From Ignavibacteria bacterium (GTDB lineage Bacteria; Bacteroidota; Ignavibacteria; Tepidaquicellales; Tepidaquicellaceae): 64,000 nt of DNA. Position 1 is the first letter of the stretch; every line of letters starts with the position of its first letter. The notes under the pieces were generated by a model. It was not told the origin of the DNA. It did no database searches and worked only from the letters and a program-made list of their open reading frames with translations. A program made the position numbers and the translations under genes. This document shows positions 11,201 through 19,883 of this stretch, one piece after another. The stretch is taken from contig JABAQZ010000023.1 in assembly GCA_019187405.1 (NCBI GenBank), forward strand, positions 171,274-235,273. The letters are read 5' to 3'.

Positions 11201-11549
11201 TATCGAAGGCATTGACTATTCGCTTGTTGACAATGATGCAGCGAATTTCGAAACAGGTTATATTTCTACGGACGTAAACGGCGACGGGGTAGTGGAAGGG
11301 AGTGATTTCTCTTTAGTTGAAAATAATGCTTCGCAGTTTATTTCTGCAGTAACTCCTCCGGGATTTGACGGAAATGTAATTTCAATGAATGATATAATTC
11401 CTCCGCAGCAAAATTATGATGAGCATAAAATTAATCATGAAATTTATGATGCTTTTAAAAACATGAAAAGCAGACAAAATTCAATTCCGAATTACATGAT
11501 CAATGAATTTAATAAAGGAAAAAGATTAGTCAGGAATAATCAATTCTGA
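8286..11549 (+). CDS. Large secreted protein: choice-of-anchor-J-like domain and dockerin-like C-terminus
   Basis: 1087 aa, with a signal peptide of ~25 residues ending ...SFSQ. Residues ~67-228 (EEDFESGTFPPTGWNVI ... YIDNIRIG) match the jelly-roll choice-of-anchor J/MAM-type adhesive domain often found in secreted Bacteroidota proteins. A long beta-rich middle of CARDB/Ig-like character follows. Residues ~963-1022 hold two EF-hand-like loops, GDVNQDGIIEGIDYS and TDVNGDGVVEGSDFS, which is the dockerin type I pattern of calcium-binding repeats. The protein lacks the PNPFNP sorting domain of its neighbours and ends in a ~60-residue basic tail. No cohesin is visible in the window, so a role in complex assembly is only possible. 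A clean terminator follows at 11576. Confidence 0.8.
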   Translation: MKTIQTLLILILMMLMISGGNSFSQQTDQHKKYPGSHKRGVKKVDEEFVKKQIGKNTKSLKKDLRGTWTLEEDFESGTFPPTGWNVIYGATEWEQAFYSSYGSGSYSMFYSSWDCNYSDNEIYTSNFGPTVFGEKLYFDFAYAPYEDEFGTYYDALEIFYYDSSSSSWYSLEYIYGDSLQTAPATSSYFEPTSTEWGTYEIDIPEYTNQLYFKVLENCSNNIYIDNIRIGTPIISYDAAVKQVYALGRLPRLFHANDTISAVIENLGLTNLVNLPVFLEITGANTMLDTIEIPNLPPMSSVLVTFKPFNPAVNGNHVIHVTVPHTDNNNSNDSAIYLCNVNPNTFSYSDTSDTPVGGVGYYDAIYFISKYRVSAPNSVVTEIKWRVPGAYFDVRAVGQMIRGVVLDSTGKIMAKSDPLYLTEDDLETTVTLKIANPVPYKITNSNGWFYGGVEVNDPIFDEFFWMADNQYEDPLRDNAMYLGFSQVLGIGETVPLYSGGERFYNQSVVSASYTVDAGVSSIGTVSQAYYNSSTISPSGKVFNAGTGNATFTVTRRISPGGYVSTKTVTALAPNSSANVTFDSWTFTSGTQYSVRDSVVLSGDMNSSNNVLSGSITPRIAKEMAVLWQKNEDRDSLVRAILQDGRYANNFDTIDINYQGTYRTWKILFANPKSYREFLTRVRDSLKSFIDASTSLNKKTLVVFGDRLAQRYDPDGFDYTYNPADSVFLRQYLKAAYTGQDWINNVFNSQSKFKGLGFFNGVTQDSVSYPMYSSPSLIKPVNGGSTAFLPVSVSSSDSSIAVCYAGTNFNTFFMTNRISDLRATDNSTEGPVNVYSRIIDWLQSISTGNKILSLTMLIEGFYDSGSNFMTSDTVTVNIRSNSPPYNLIESKKAYLNSSGSASVQYSSVSNGVNYYIQILHRNGLQTWSRIPQSFSSNSMSYNFTTDSAKAYGFNMIKNGSKWVLYTGDVNQDGIIEGIDYSLVDNDAANFETGYISTDVNGDGVVEGSDFSLVENNASQFISAVTPPGFDGNVISMNDIIPPQQNYDEHKINHEIYDAFKNMKSRQNSIPNYMINEFNKGKRLVRNNQF

Positions 11550-11575
11550 CAAATCAGACATGCAGGAATAAATTT

Positions 11576-11603
11576 AAAGCCGGATATCATGTCCGGCTTT
11601 TTT
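11576..11603 (+). terminator. Rho-independent terminator after the dockerin-like gene
   Basis: 9-bp perfect stem AAAGCCGGA (11576-11584) / TCCGGCTTT (11592-11600), 7-nt loop, followed by T residues to 11603. It lies 26 bases downstream of the stop codon. Confidence 0.85.
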
Positions 11604-11633
11604 GTTAATTTATTTTATTGAATTTTTTTGAAG

Positions 11634-11668
11634 AGATAAAAAAAGCGGATTTCTTCAATCCGCTTTTT
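11634..11668 (-). terminator. Terminator of the IgGFc-like gene (bidirectional shape)
   Basis: 11-bp stem AAAAAGCGGAT (11640-11650) / ATCCGCTTTTT (11658-11668), flanked by A-rich and T-rich sides. It can therefore terminate the minus-strand gene ending at 11693 and backstop the plus-strand gene. Confidence 0.8.
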
Positions 11669-11692
11669 GATATTCATGAGTCTTTTAATAAA

Positions 11693-13840
11693 TTATTTTA
11701 TCAGCGTCATCTTCATTACCTTATTAAATCCGTTTGCTTCGAGCTTATAGAAATAAATACCGCTTGAATAACCAGATGCGTTGAATTCAATCGAATAATG
11801 ACCGGCAGGTTTCAAGCCTTTGTCAATAACTGCAACAAGTTTACCGCTGTTATCATATATGCTCAATGTAACGCTTGCATTTTCAGGCAGAGCATATTCT
11901 ATTCTTGTAACAGGATTAAACGGATTTGGGAAGTTCTGCATGAGTTCATACTTGACAGGATTTTCAACTGTTACCGATTTTGTAAGATTGAAGTATTCGA
12001 AGTTACCGTTAAAGTCAATCTGTTTCAGCCTGTAATTGTAAACGCCTGCTGATAAATTTCTGTCAGTATAGCTGTAGGACTTTGGTTCATTTGTTGTACC
12101 ATATCCTGCAACGAATGCTACTTTCAACCAATCAGACGAGTTAAGTGATTTTCTTTCCACATCAAATCCTGAATTGTTGATTTCAGCATTAGTTGACCAG
12201 TTTAAAGTTACATTCTTACCGTCAACATTTGCGCTGAATGAATTCATTTCAACCGGACCTGCAGATTCCCATCTCTTTAATACCGTATCGCTCAGATTTC
12301 CTGTCGAACCAATTATGGTATCCATACCGGCAACCGTTCCAGTGTAACAATATTGAGCATTTCCGTTGTTATCCGTGAATGCAAAACCGGCACCCGGATT
12401 TGCACCGCTGATTATGTAGTCAACTCTGACTCCAACAACAGGAGCGCCGTTCTGGTCTAATACCAATCCGGTAACGCAATGTTGTGTGTTAATCGGATTT
12501 ACGTCAAACTCCGGTGTAACATCGAGACTTGTTACCGTAGCTATCGGAGCAAGGGATAATCCTCCGGGATATCCATAAGAATCATAAGAGTCGAATCCGT
12601 ATGAAAATACTCCGAATGGAAGAGCTGCTTGCAGATTGTGTGAACCGAGCGCAACTGGAACTCTTGTTGCTGAAAATCCGCTGACGCCGATCGGGTTAAA
12701 ACTTCCGGCCGGAATTGGTAAACCGTCAAGAAGTATTGCTCCAACAATAGCATTTGGGGCAACTACATTTATAAAATTGCCCGTAAATCCGGAAGCAGGT
12801 GTTGTAATTGTGTATCCTGACAGAAATTGTTCATACGGTGGTATAAGCATCATAAATGGATCGGATGTGACTCCATCATAATCAGTTGAATTTGAATACT
12901 GTGAAACAAGTACCGGTTTATCTGAATTTATAACCGATCTTGTATTTAGTATAACATCGTGAAATTGTCCTTTATTCAGATTTATAACCGGTCCTCCGTT
13001 AATTGTAACAGAGGTAGTATTTTCCGATGCTAAAATCCTCCATGAGTCTCCATTAAGTCTTGTGGCAAGAAGTTCCGTAACGAAATTTTTTCCCCATGTA
13101 GTAATAGGAGGTAACATTTCCACAATGTGGTCGCAGCAGCAGGAAAATACAATAGGTACATTTGCGCATCTGTGACCACCGAAAACAGCAACCGGCTGGG
13201 TTGAACTTATCAATGTTCCCGTAAGGTCATTTGCAAAACCGTTTGTTGCATTAGCAAGCTGATATGTTTCACCCTGATTTAATACAATGTTGTAAGGTAC
13301 GCCTGCCGTCCGGATACCAGTTGTTACTGACGGGGTGATTGTAACGGTTGTGCCGTTTACTGTTCCGACAATGCCGAACAATGTACCGGGGACTACATTG
13401 TTGTTTCCCCAGGCTAAAACTATGTAATCAATTCCCAGAATATCAACGGGTAACCCGAGATAAGCATCGGTTGTAAATTGCTTTCTGTTTAATCCGTACA
13501 CGGTTACTTCATCAACTGATGTGACATGTATTCCTTTATTCTCAACAATGTCTGTAGAGGTTACCACTGCAGAATTGGGGACAACAACTGTTGTAACAGT
13601 ATTTGCAGTTACGCTAAAAGGCGCTGAAAATCCTAATCCCGGAATTGCAACATTACCGGTAGTGTTTACATCTGAAGTAATAAAAATACTTAAAGTCTGA
13701 CTTCCTCCTAAATCATTGTAATTAAACATCAGCCAGAAATCTGTTCCTTTACTGTCGAATGCGGCTTTGGAATAATTGAGGCAGGTGAGAACAATGATGA
13801 TGGAGAAAAAAATTGAATAAAATTTTTTAAAGGTTTTCAT
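11693..13840 (-). CDS. Secreted IgGFc-binding-like protein with T9SS sorting domain
   Basis: 715 aa, with a signal peptide of ~26 residues ending ...NYSKA. After KGTDFWLMFNYND, residues ~30-420 resemble the IgGFc-binding N-terminal fold (VTVYGLNRKQFTTDAYLGLP; GTVNGTTVTITPS; QPVAVFGGHRCANVP). A single invasin/Big_1-like beta domain follows (CVTGLVLDQNGAPVVGVRV), then a fibronectin-like linker (LNWSTNAEINNSGFDVERKS). The type A sorting domain starts near residue 636 (NFPNPFNP). The start is supported by an AAAGGAG Shine-Dalgarno seven bases upstream (complement of 13847-13854), unusual for this window. Likely a surface adhesin-type protein; the ligand is unknown. Confidence 0.85.
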   Translation of the reverse strand: MKTFKKFYSIFFSIIIVLTCLNYSKAAFDSKGTDFWLMFNYNDLGGSQTLSIFITSDVNTTGNVAIPGLGFSAPFSVTANTVTTVVVPNSAVVTSTDIVENKGIHVTSVDEVTVYGLNRKQFTTDAYLGLPVDILGIDYIVLAWGNNNVVPGTLFGIVGTVNGTTVTITPSVTTGIRTAGVPYNIVLNQGETYQLANATNGFANDLTGTLISSTQPVAVFGGHRCANVPIVFSCCCDHIVEMLPPITTWGKNFVTELLATRLNGDSWRILASENTTSVTINGGPVINLNKGQFHDVILNTRSVINSDKPVLVSQYSNSTDYDGVTSDPFMMLIPPYEQFLSGYTITTPASGFTGNFINVVAPNAIVGAILLDGLPIPAGSFNPIGVSGFSATRVPVALGSHNLQAALPFGVFSYGFDSYDSYGYPGGLSLAPIATVTSLDVTPEFDVNPINTQHCVTGLVLDQNGAPVVGVRVDYIISGANPGAGFAFTDNNGNAQYCYTGTVAGMDTIIGSTGNLSDTVLKRWESAGPVEMNSFSANVDGKNVTLNWSTNAEINNSGFDVERKSLNSSDWLKVAFVAGYGTTNEPKSYSYTDRNLSAGVYNYRLKQIDFNGNFEYFNLTKSVTVENPVKYELMQNFPNPFNPVTRIEYALPENASVTLSIYDNSGKLVAVIDKGLKPAGHYSIEFNASGYSSGIYFYKLEANGFNKVMKMTLIK

Positions 13841-14622
13841 TTGAATCTCCTTTCGAGGTTAAATTTATTATACTCTGTCCTTCACATTTCAAAATTGATT
13901 ATTTTTAATTTTTAAAGAAATATAGAAATATTTACACTCCGTTCCTGAATAAAATTTACAACAAGTTTTAATAATTTATTCCGAAGAAGATTGGAAAAAA
14001 ATTATATAATATAAGAAGAGAAAAAGTATAGAGAGATTGTTGAATAAAAAGTAATCCTCGGAATTAAGATAGCTTGACTTTAGTATGCTGAAGAGAAAAA
14101 TCTTAGTGGAGAATATGTGGTTTATTATTTTTGTGAAAAGATATTTAGAAAAAGTATAATGGAGATTCTTAGAAAAAAAAGAAAAGAAAAATTGTAATTC
14201 TATTTTCTAATAAGCTGTAAAATCTGCTGCAGTTTTTTCAAAACTGAATTGTTAGCCGCAAAGACTAAAGAGCAAGCGCTTGTGAATACTTTAAAAAAGA
14301 TTGATAAAATAATTAAACAGAGGAAATTGTATGCTGCAGTGAGATTGAGCTAAGATAAGATTAAAGATTCTTTATTAAATAAGGTTACTTTCAAGTTTAA
14401 ATTTTTTAAAAAAGCATTTCTATTATTGATTATTGAGAAAGGTTTTATTTCCTATGTTTTTTCATTAAGTTCAATAGACTTGATTGAAGAATCCCAAACA
14501 TCTGCAGCTTAAAAGTCAGGTTTATAATTACAATTACATTGACATTTCTAAGCAATAAAAGTATATTATTTGCTGTATTTTTAAACCTTTTGCACAATAA
14601 TTCATAATTACGGAGTGAAATA
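13841..14622. other. 780-base region without a convincing gene
   Basis: AT-rich, purine-biased sequence between divergent genes. One open frame (14198-14350, plus strand) has coding-like codons in its second half (LVNTLKKIDKIIKQRKLYAA) but no ATG start and no recognisable relative. It may be a decayed gene fragment. The leader of secD lies at the right end. I see no RNA gene here. Confidence 0.5.
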
Positions 14623-16677
14623 GTGAAGAAAAATCTTTCCAGGATAATTATTACGATTTTACTGATAGCTTTATCCATTTACTTCCTTTATCCTACATAT
14701 CAGGATTACAAACTAACGCAGGAAATAAAAAATCTAACAGGACAGGACAGCATTGATTTTGTAGATAAAAACAATCTTTCTCTTCAGGACGCAAGGGAAA
14801 AAAGGCTTAAGCTCGGACTGGATCTCAAAGGCGGAATGTATGTCGTACTTGACGTTGATGTCATAAAACTTCTTGAAGATCTGGCAAAAAAGAAAGACGA
14901 TCAGCTTACAGCTATTCTTGCGGATTTAAAGGAAACTTCCAAAAAAAGCGAAGAACTAATTCTTGAACAGTATAAAATCAAACTTCAGGAGAAGGGATTA
15001 AGCTTAAAATCATATTACGGTGAATTAAGAGATTCTGAATCAGATATTGAATCTAAGCTTACATCTGAAATTGACAACTCGCTTGAACGCGCGGTGGAGA
15101 TTGTCAGAAACAGAGTTGATCAGTATGGCGTTGCGGAACCACAGATTCAGAAAATAGGAAACAGCAGAATTATTATCGAATTACCCGGCGTAAGTAATCC
15201 GCAGGAAGTAAGAAAGCTGCTTGAAGGAACAGCTTTGCTTGAGTTTAAACTGATTTACGATCCGCAGAAAGTGGTAAAAGTATTTGAAAGCATTAATAAG
15301 ATAATGGTCGGCGATACGACAATTGATAAAGATTCTTTATCTGTATCTGAACTTAAAGACACATTATCATCTAAAAGCGAAACCTTAACTGAATCAAAAG
15401 ATACTTCTACCAATACATCTGCAAGTTCAAAGGATTCAGTAAAGAAAAAAAACACTGCTGTTAAGGATACATCAAAGGAATCTAAATCGAAAGAGAAGCA
15501 GTTAGCTTCCAAAGATACTTCGGGGAAAAAGGATACTTCATCAAAATCCGATACAAATCTTGCTTCAGATACAGCGCTTGAATCCGATACATCCCAGCAG
15601 CAGTTAACCGAAGAAGAATTTAAAGCTAAGTATCCGTTTTTTACCTTGGTTGCGCTTAATCAGGAAAGCGGTACAGCAGACGGCTATGTAAAGGATTCCG
15701 ACAGGGATAAAGTGGAAAGACTATTAAACAGGGAAGATATTAAAGATATTTTACCTGCCGATCTTCAATTCTGCTGGTCAAACAAGTCATTTGATGCCAG
15801 CGGCGAGAAAATTCATGTGTTGTATGCTGTTAACAAAACTCCGGAATTAACAGGCAAAGTCATTACAAATGCAAGATCAAACATTGATCCAACAAGCAAT
15901 ACGCCGATTGTTTCAATGGAGATGGATTCTGAAGGCGCGTCTGACTGGGCACGTATTACCGGCGCAAACATAAATAAGAGAATAGCCATCGTGCTTGATA
16001 ATGTGGTTTACTCCGCTCCTGTAGTAAGAAATAAAATTACCGGAGGCAATTCACAGATTGAGGGAATGGCAAATGTACAGGAGGCAAAGCTGCTTGAGAT
16101 TGTCCTTAAAGCCGGCGCTCTTCCTGCTCCCGTAAAAATAATCGAAGAAAGATCAATAGGACCTTCTCTGGGTGAAGATTCCATTAATGCCGGCATTACA
16201 TCATCGCTGGCGGCACTGTTATTGGTAGCATTGTTTATGATAGTATATTACAGATTCGGAGGAACAGTTGCGGATCTTGCACTGGTAATCAACATGCTTT
16301 TTATACTCGGCGTTATGGCTTCACTTAAAGCTACATTGACATTACCAGGAATAGCAGGTTTGATTTTGTCTATTGGAATGTCTGTCGATACGAACGTTCT
16401 GATTTTTGAAAGAATCAGAGAAGAGCAGGATGCGGGAAAACCATTGAGAACGGCAGTTGACATAGGTTATAAAAAAGCATTCTCTGCAATTATCGATTCG
16501 CATCTAACGAGTATTATTACAGGAGTAATTTTGTATCAGTTTGGCAGCGGACCGATTCAGGGATTTGCACTTACGCTGATATTTGGTTTGCTTGCTAACC
16601 TGTTTACTGCTATTATCATTACACATTATATATTTGACATAATGATAGAAAAAGGCAAACACATCAGTTTTGGATAA
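14623..16677 (+). CDS. secD: Protein translocase subunit SecD with a Ser/Thr/Lys/Asp-rich periplasmic insert
   Basis: 684 aa. SecD and SecF form the proton-driven membrane complex that helps pull Sec substrates into the periplasm. The GTG start is supported by GGAG seven bases upstream. TM1 lies at ~6-22, followed by the conserved KRLKLGLDLKGGMYVVLDVD motif. The six-helix RND-type membrane domain occupies the last ~190 residues and includes GLILSIGMSVDTNVLIFERIREE. Residues ~228-330 form a low-complexity insert in the first periplasmic region, dominated by repeats of the KDTS/SDTS type, so the protein is longer than the ~615 aa of E. coli SecD. The insert stays in frame and the flanks are conserved, so the gene looks functional. 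secF follows after 25 bases. Confidence 0.97.
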   Translation: MKKNLSRIIITILLIALSIYFLYPTYQDYKLTQEIKNLTGQDSIDFVDKNNLSLQDAREKRLKLGLDLKGGMYVVLDVDVIKLLEDLAKKKDDQLTAILADLKETSKKSEELILEQYKIKLQEKGLSLKSYYGELRDSESDIESKLTSEIDNSLERAVEIVRNRVDQYGVAEPQIQKIGNSRIIIELPGVSNPQEVRKLLEGTALLEFKLIYDPQKVVKVFESINKIMVGDTTIDKDSLSVSELKDTLSSKSETLTESKDTSTNTSASSKDSVKKKNTAVKDTSKESKSKEKQLASKDTSGKKDTSSKSDTNLASDTALESDTSQQQLTEEEFKAKYPFFTLVALNQESGTADGYVKDSDRDKVERLLNREDIKDILPADLQFCWSNKSFDASGEKIHVLYAVNKTPELTGKVITNARSNIDPTSNTPIVSMEMDSEGASDWARITGANINKRIAIVLDNVVYSAPVVRNKITGGNSQIEGMANVQEAKLLEIVLKAGALPAPVKIIEERSIGPSLGEDSINAGITSSLAALLLVALFMIVYYRFGGTVADLALVINMLFILGVMASLKATLTLPGIAGLILSIGMSVDTNVLIFERIREEQDAGKPLRTAVDIGYKKAFSAIIDSHLTSIITGVILYQFGSGPIQGFALTLIFGLLANLFTAIIITHYIFDIMIEKGKHISFG

Positions 16678-16702
16678 TTTATTAAGTTAGTATAAACAAA
16701 GA

Positions 16703-17671
16703 ATGAGAATTTTTCATAACACAAATTATGATTTTTTAGGCAAAAGAAAGAGGCTCTATGCACTTTCTGCAATAATTATTGTAGTAGGATTTATAGTTTT
16801 ATTTGCAACTAAAAGCATTCCTTTGGGTATTGATTTCAGCGGCGGTACAGAACTGCAGATTAAATTTACTGAAAATGTAAATGTCGGGGATTTAAGAGAA
16901 GCTATGGATAATGCGGGTTTTGCCGGAATGGAAATCAAGACAATGGGTACAGAAAGAGATGTGCTATTCAGAACACCGCTGCAGGAAGAGGGTCAGATAG
17001 TATCCGATAAAATACAGCAGGGGATCAGGGAAAAAATTCCCGGGAACAGTTTTGAAGTGCTCCGAATTGACAAAGTCGGTCCGAAAATTGGAGCAGAGCT
17101 GAGACAAAATGCATTGTTTGCTGTAATTTTCTCTCTCATAGCAATTCTAATTTATATGGCATTCAGATTCCAGTTTGTATTTGCCGTTGCAGCTGTTATT
17201 GCTTTGTTCCATGACGTTCTTATAACGATTGCTTGTGTAGCAATTTTCAACTACATTTTTCCCGGGCTAAGACTTGAATTCGGACAGACAATGCTTGCTG
17301 CATTTCTTACTCTGGTTGGATTTTCTTCTAATGATACTGTTATTGTGTTTGACAGAATCAGGGAAAACATCAAGCTGTTTAAGAATGAAAAGATACTTGA
17401 CGTAATGAATAAAAGTATCAATTCCACATTAAGCAGAACCATTATCACAAGCGGAACTGTTTTTTTAACGGTGCTCATACTTTTTATATTCGGAGGTGAA
17501 GTTAACAGAAGCTTTGCATTTACATTTGGCGTCGGCATTATCACAGGTACATATTCTTCAATTTTCATAGCAAGTGCAATTGTAGTCGACTGGAGAGAAA
17601 AACATGCATTGATAAATGAGAAGTCACGTGCAAGAATAAACACCTCAAAGATTAAAAAGGCAAATGCCTGA
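16703..17671 (+). CDS. secF: Protein translocase subunit SecF
   Basis: 322 aa, the partner of SecD in the SecDF complex. Conserved SecF features are PLGIDFSGGTELQIKF in the first periplasmic domain, VGPKIGAELRQNALFA at the second helix, and VGFSSNDTVIVFDRIRENIK, the counterpart of the usual VGYSxNDTVVVFDRIRE motif. Six transmembrane segments are visible. It lies 25 bases downstream of secD and its last 8 bases overlap the start of a STAS-domain gene, indicating one transcription unit. Confidence 0.97.
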   Translation: MRIFHNTNYDFLGKRKRLYALSAIIIVVGFIVLFATKSIPLGIDFSGGTELQIKFTENVNVGDLREAMDNAGFAGMEIKTMGTERDVLFRTPLQEEGQIVSDKIQQGIREKIPGNSFEVLRIDKVGPKIGAELRQNALFAVIFSLIAILIYMAFRFQFVFAVAAVIALFHDVLITIACVAIFNYIFPGLRLEFGQTMLAAFLTLVGFSSNDTVIVFDRIRENIKLFKNEKILDVMNKSINSTLSRTIITSGTVFLTVLILFIFGGEVNRSFAFTFGVGIITGTYSSIFIASAIVVDWREKHALINEKSRARINTSKIKKANA

Positions 17672-17981
17672 AATTAAAAAATCATATAAAGAATCTGATT
17701 CAATAAAGTCTGTTGTCCTTGAAATCAATGAAGATAATCTTGGTTTGAATCAGTTTACTCTGCTAAACGATGCAGTTAAAGAAGAAATATCCGGCGGGAT
17801 AAAATCTGTTCATCTTGACTTATCGGGCTTGAACACAATAAACAGTTCCGGACTGGGCATCTTGATAAGCTGTCTCAAAAGCGCAAAGAATTCCAATGCC
17901 GAGTTGAAACTGCTTAACTGTAATGAAAAAATACTAAGTATCCTTAAACTCACCAAGCTCGACAAAGTCTTTGATCTTTAA
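17664..17981 (+). CDS. STAS-domain protein (anti-sigma factor antagonist type)
   Basis: 105 aa single-domain STAS protein of the SpoIIAA/RsbV type. These proteins bind a partner anti-sigma kinase and are controlled by phosphorylation of a conserved serine. The key loop is visible as DLSGLNTINSSGLGILISCL, with the phosphorylatable Ser in NSSGLG. Its start overlaps the end of secF by 8 bases, so translation is probably coupled. No kinase or phosphatase partner lies nearby. A perfect terminator follows at 18011. Confidence 0.85.
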   Translation: MPEIKKSYKESDSIKSVVLEINEDNLGLNQFTLLNDAVKEEISGGIKSVHLDLSGLNTINSSGLGILISCLKSAKNSNAELKLLNCNEKILSILKLTKLDKVFDL

Positions 17982-18010
17982 CTAATTAAATTTTTAACTA
18001 ACGAATTTTT

Positions 18011-18050
18011 AATCTTCAAAACATTAATTTAATTTTGAAGATTTTTTTTT
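18011..18050 (+). terminator. Terminator of the secDF-STAS unit
   Basis: 11-bp perfect stem AATCTTCAAAA (18011-18021) / TTTTGAAGATT (18033-18043) followed by an uninterrupted T run to 18050. It ends 11 bases before the purA start codon, so purA should have a promoter overlapping or inside this element, or depend on readthrough. Confidence 0.85.
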
Positions 18051-18060
18051 GTCTGAATAA

Positions 18061-19344
18061 ATGAAAAATAATATAACTGTATTAGTAGGTCTTCAATGGG
18101 GAGACGAAGGAAAAGGAAGAATGGTAGATTATATTGCAAAGGATGTGGACTATGTAATCAGATATCAGGGAGGAAACAATGCAGGGCATACAGTTGTAAA
18201 TGAATTCGGAACATTCAAACTTCATCTCATCCCTTCGGGAATTTTTAATCCAAATGTAACCAATATTCTCGGTCCGGGGATGGTTATTGATATCGAAGCA
18301 TTGAGTGAAGAGCTTGTTGAGCTCGAAAAATCGGGGATAGACGTTTCCGGAATACGCATATCGGATAGAGCGACAATAACTTTTCCCTATCACCGGCTTG
18401 AAGACAATCTTGAAGAGGAAAGGCTCGGAAGCGGAGCTTACGGATCTACGAGAAGAGGAATTGCCTATGCTTATGGTGAAAGATATCAGAAAAAAAGCAT
18501 TCAGCTGGGTGAACTTTTTTATCCGGAAAATCTCGAAAAAAGACTGGAGGGAATCATTAATTGGAAAAACATGCTTTTCGAGAAAGTATATCAGAGCAAA
18601 GAAAAGATTGACTTTAACAATACATTAAGCTGGCTGAAGACTTACGGAGATAAAATAAAATCATTGGTCTGTAATACGACAGTAATGCTTGAAGAAGCTG
18701 CTTCAAAAAATAAAAAAATTCTGTTTGAAGCTCAGCTTGGTTCGCTCAGAGATATTTATTTCGGCATTTATCCATATACAACTTCATCTTGCACTCTGTC
18801 TTCTTATGCACCTGCAGGAGGAGGATTGTTTAACAGAAAAATTGACAAAGTAATCGGGGTTATGAAATCATTTTCATCATGCGTTGGAAGCGGACCTTTT
18901 GTAACGGAAATGCCGGAAAATGAGGCAGGTAATCTTAGAGAAACAGCAAATGAGTACGGAGCGGCAACAGGAAGACCTAGAAGAATTGGATACTTTGATG
19001 CAGTTGCTTCAAAATACGGAGCATTGATTCAAGGTGTTGATGAAATTGCTTTAACAAAAATGGACAGTCTCTCGGGATTGAAAAAACTTTACATTTGTAC
19101 TGATTATGATATAAATGGCAAGCTCACAAAAGAATTTCCTCTAACTCCCGCTCTTGAAATTGCAAAACCAAAATATATCGAATTACAAGGGTGGGATGAA
19201 GACATATCAGGATGCAGGGACTTTGAAAAGCTTCCGGAAAATGCGAAAAAGTATATTCTTAAAATAGAAGAACTTATTGGATTTAAAATAAAATATATTT
19301 CAGTAGGTCCAGAAAGAGAAAGTCTGATTTTAAAATCAACTTAA
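18061..19344 (+). CDS. purA: Adenylosuccinate synthetase
   Basis: 427 aa, close to the bacterial norm of ~430. It joins IMP and aspartate with GTP to give adenylosuccinate, the first committed step to AMP. Motifs: QWGDEGKGRMVD (catalytic Asp of the GDEGKG loop; the usual second Lys is Arg here), GGNNAGHTVV (catalytic His), GAYGSTRRGIAYAY, and GAATGRPRRIGYFDAVASKYGA for GTP/IMP binding. No Shine-Dalgarno is seen before the ATG. An ASCH-domain gene starts three bases after the stop. Confidence 0.97.
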   Translation: MKNNITVLVGLQWGDEGKGRMVDYIAKDVDYVIRYQGGNNAGHTVVNEFGTFKLHLIPSGIFNPNVTNILGPGMVIDIEALSEELVELEKSGIDVSGIRISDRATITFPYHRLEDNLEEERLGSGAYGSTRRGIAYAYGERYQKKSIQLGELFYPENLEKRLEGIINWKNMLFEKVYQSKEKIDFNNTLSWLKTYGDKIKSLVCNTTVMLEEAASKNKKILFEAQLGSLRDIYFGIYPYTTSSCTLSSYAPAGGGLFNRKIDKVIGVMKSFSSCVGSGPFVTEMPENEAGNLRETANEYGAATGRPRRIGYFDAVASKYGALIQGVDEIALTKMDSLSGLKKLYICTDYDINGKLTKEFPLTPALEIAKPKYIELQGWDEDISGCRDFEKLPENAKKYILKIEELIGFKIKYISVGPERESLILKST

Positions 19345-19347
19345 GCT

Positions 19348-19815
19348 TTGGAAGAATATAATCAGAGTGTTTATGAGATGTGGAATGAGTTCACCGGAAT
19401 TTTCCCTGAATTCAAAGATAAAAAATTTACTTCCTGGTATTTCTGCAATACACAAGACTGTGCGAATAAACTCGCAGAGCTGGTATTAAAAAAAATCAAA
19501 AGGGGAACAACTTCACTTCACTACTGGTATGAAAAAGACAGAGAAGAGATTCCACGTGAAGGAGAATTCAGCGTAATAACCGATTGGGATGGAATTGCAA
19601 AATGCATTATCAGAAACAAAAAGATTACGCTTCTGCCTTTCAGAGAGCTTTCAGAAGAACTTGCATACATCGAAGGAGAAGGAGACAGATCGCTTGAGTA
19701 TTGGAGAGAAGTTCATCTCAAATATTTCAGTGAAGAATTATTGAAAATAAATTTGGAATTTAATGAAGATATGGAAATTGTATTTGAAGAGTTTGAAACA
19801 GTATTTCCAAATTAA
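19348..19815 (+). CDS. ASCH-domain protein
   Basis: 155 aa. ASCH domains are PUA-like RNA-binding folds, proposed to act in RNA metabolism or as amidohydrolases of modified nucleosides. The diagnostic strands are GTTSLHYWYE, FSVITDWDGIAKCIIRNKKI and EGEGDRSLEYWREVH. The frame opens with TTG at 19348, three bases after the purA stop; there is no ATG nearby, and the residues just after TTG (EEYNQSVYEMWNEF) look like a normal family start. Co-transcribed with purA. Substrate unknown. Confidence 0.85.
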   Translation: MEEYNQSVYEMWNEFTGIFPEFKDKKFTSWYFCNTQDCANKLAELVLKKIKRGTTSLHYWYEKDREEIPREGEFSVITDWDGIAKCIIRNKKITLLPFRELSEELAYIEGEGDRSLEYWREVHLKYFSEELLKINLEFNEDMEIVFEEFETVFPN

Positions 19816-19883
19816 TCAGATATCTTTGTAAATATTTTCCGGAAACAAAGTTATTAAATTTAATAATTATCTTACCTGTAACA

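Noticed and set aside
15255..15512. Minus-strand frame opposite the SecD insert, and many other antisense frames inside long genes
   Set aside because: They mirror the composition of the coding strand and show no family features.
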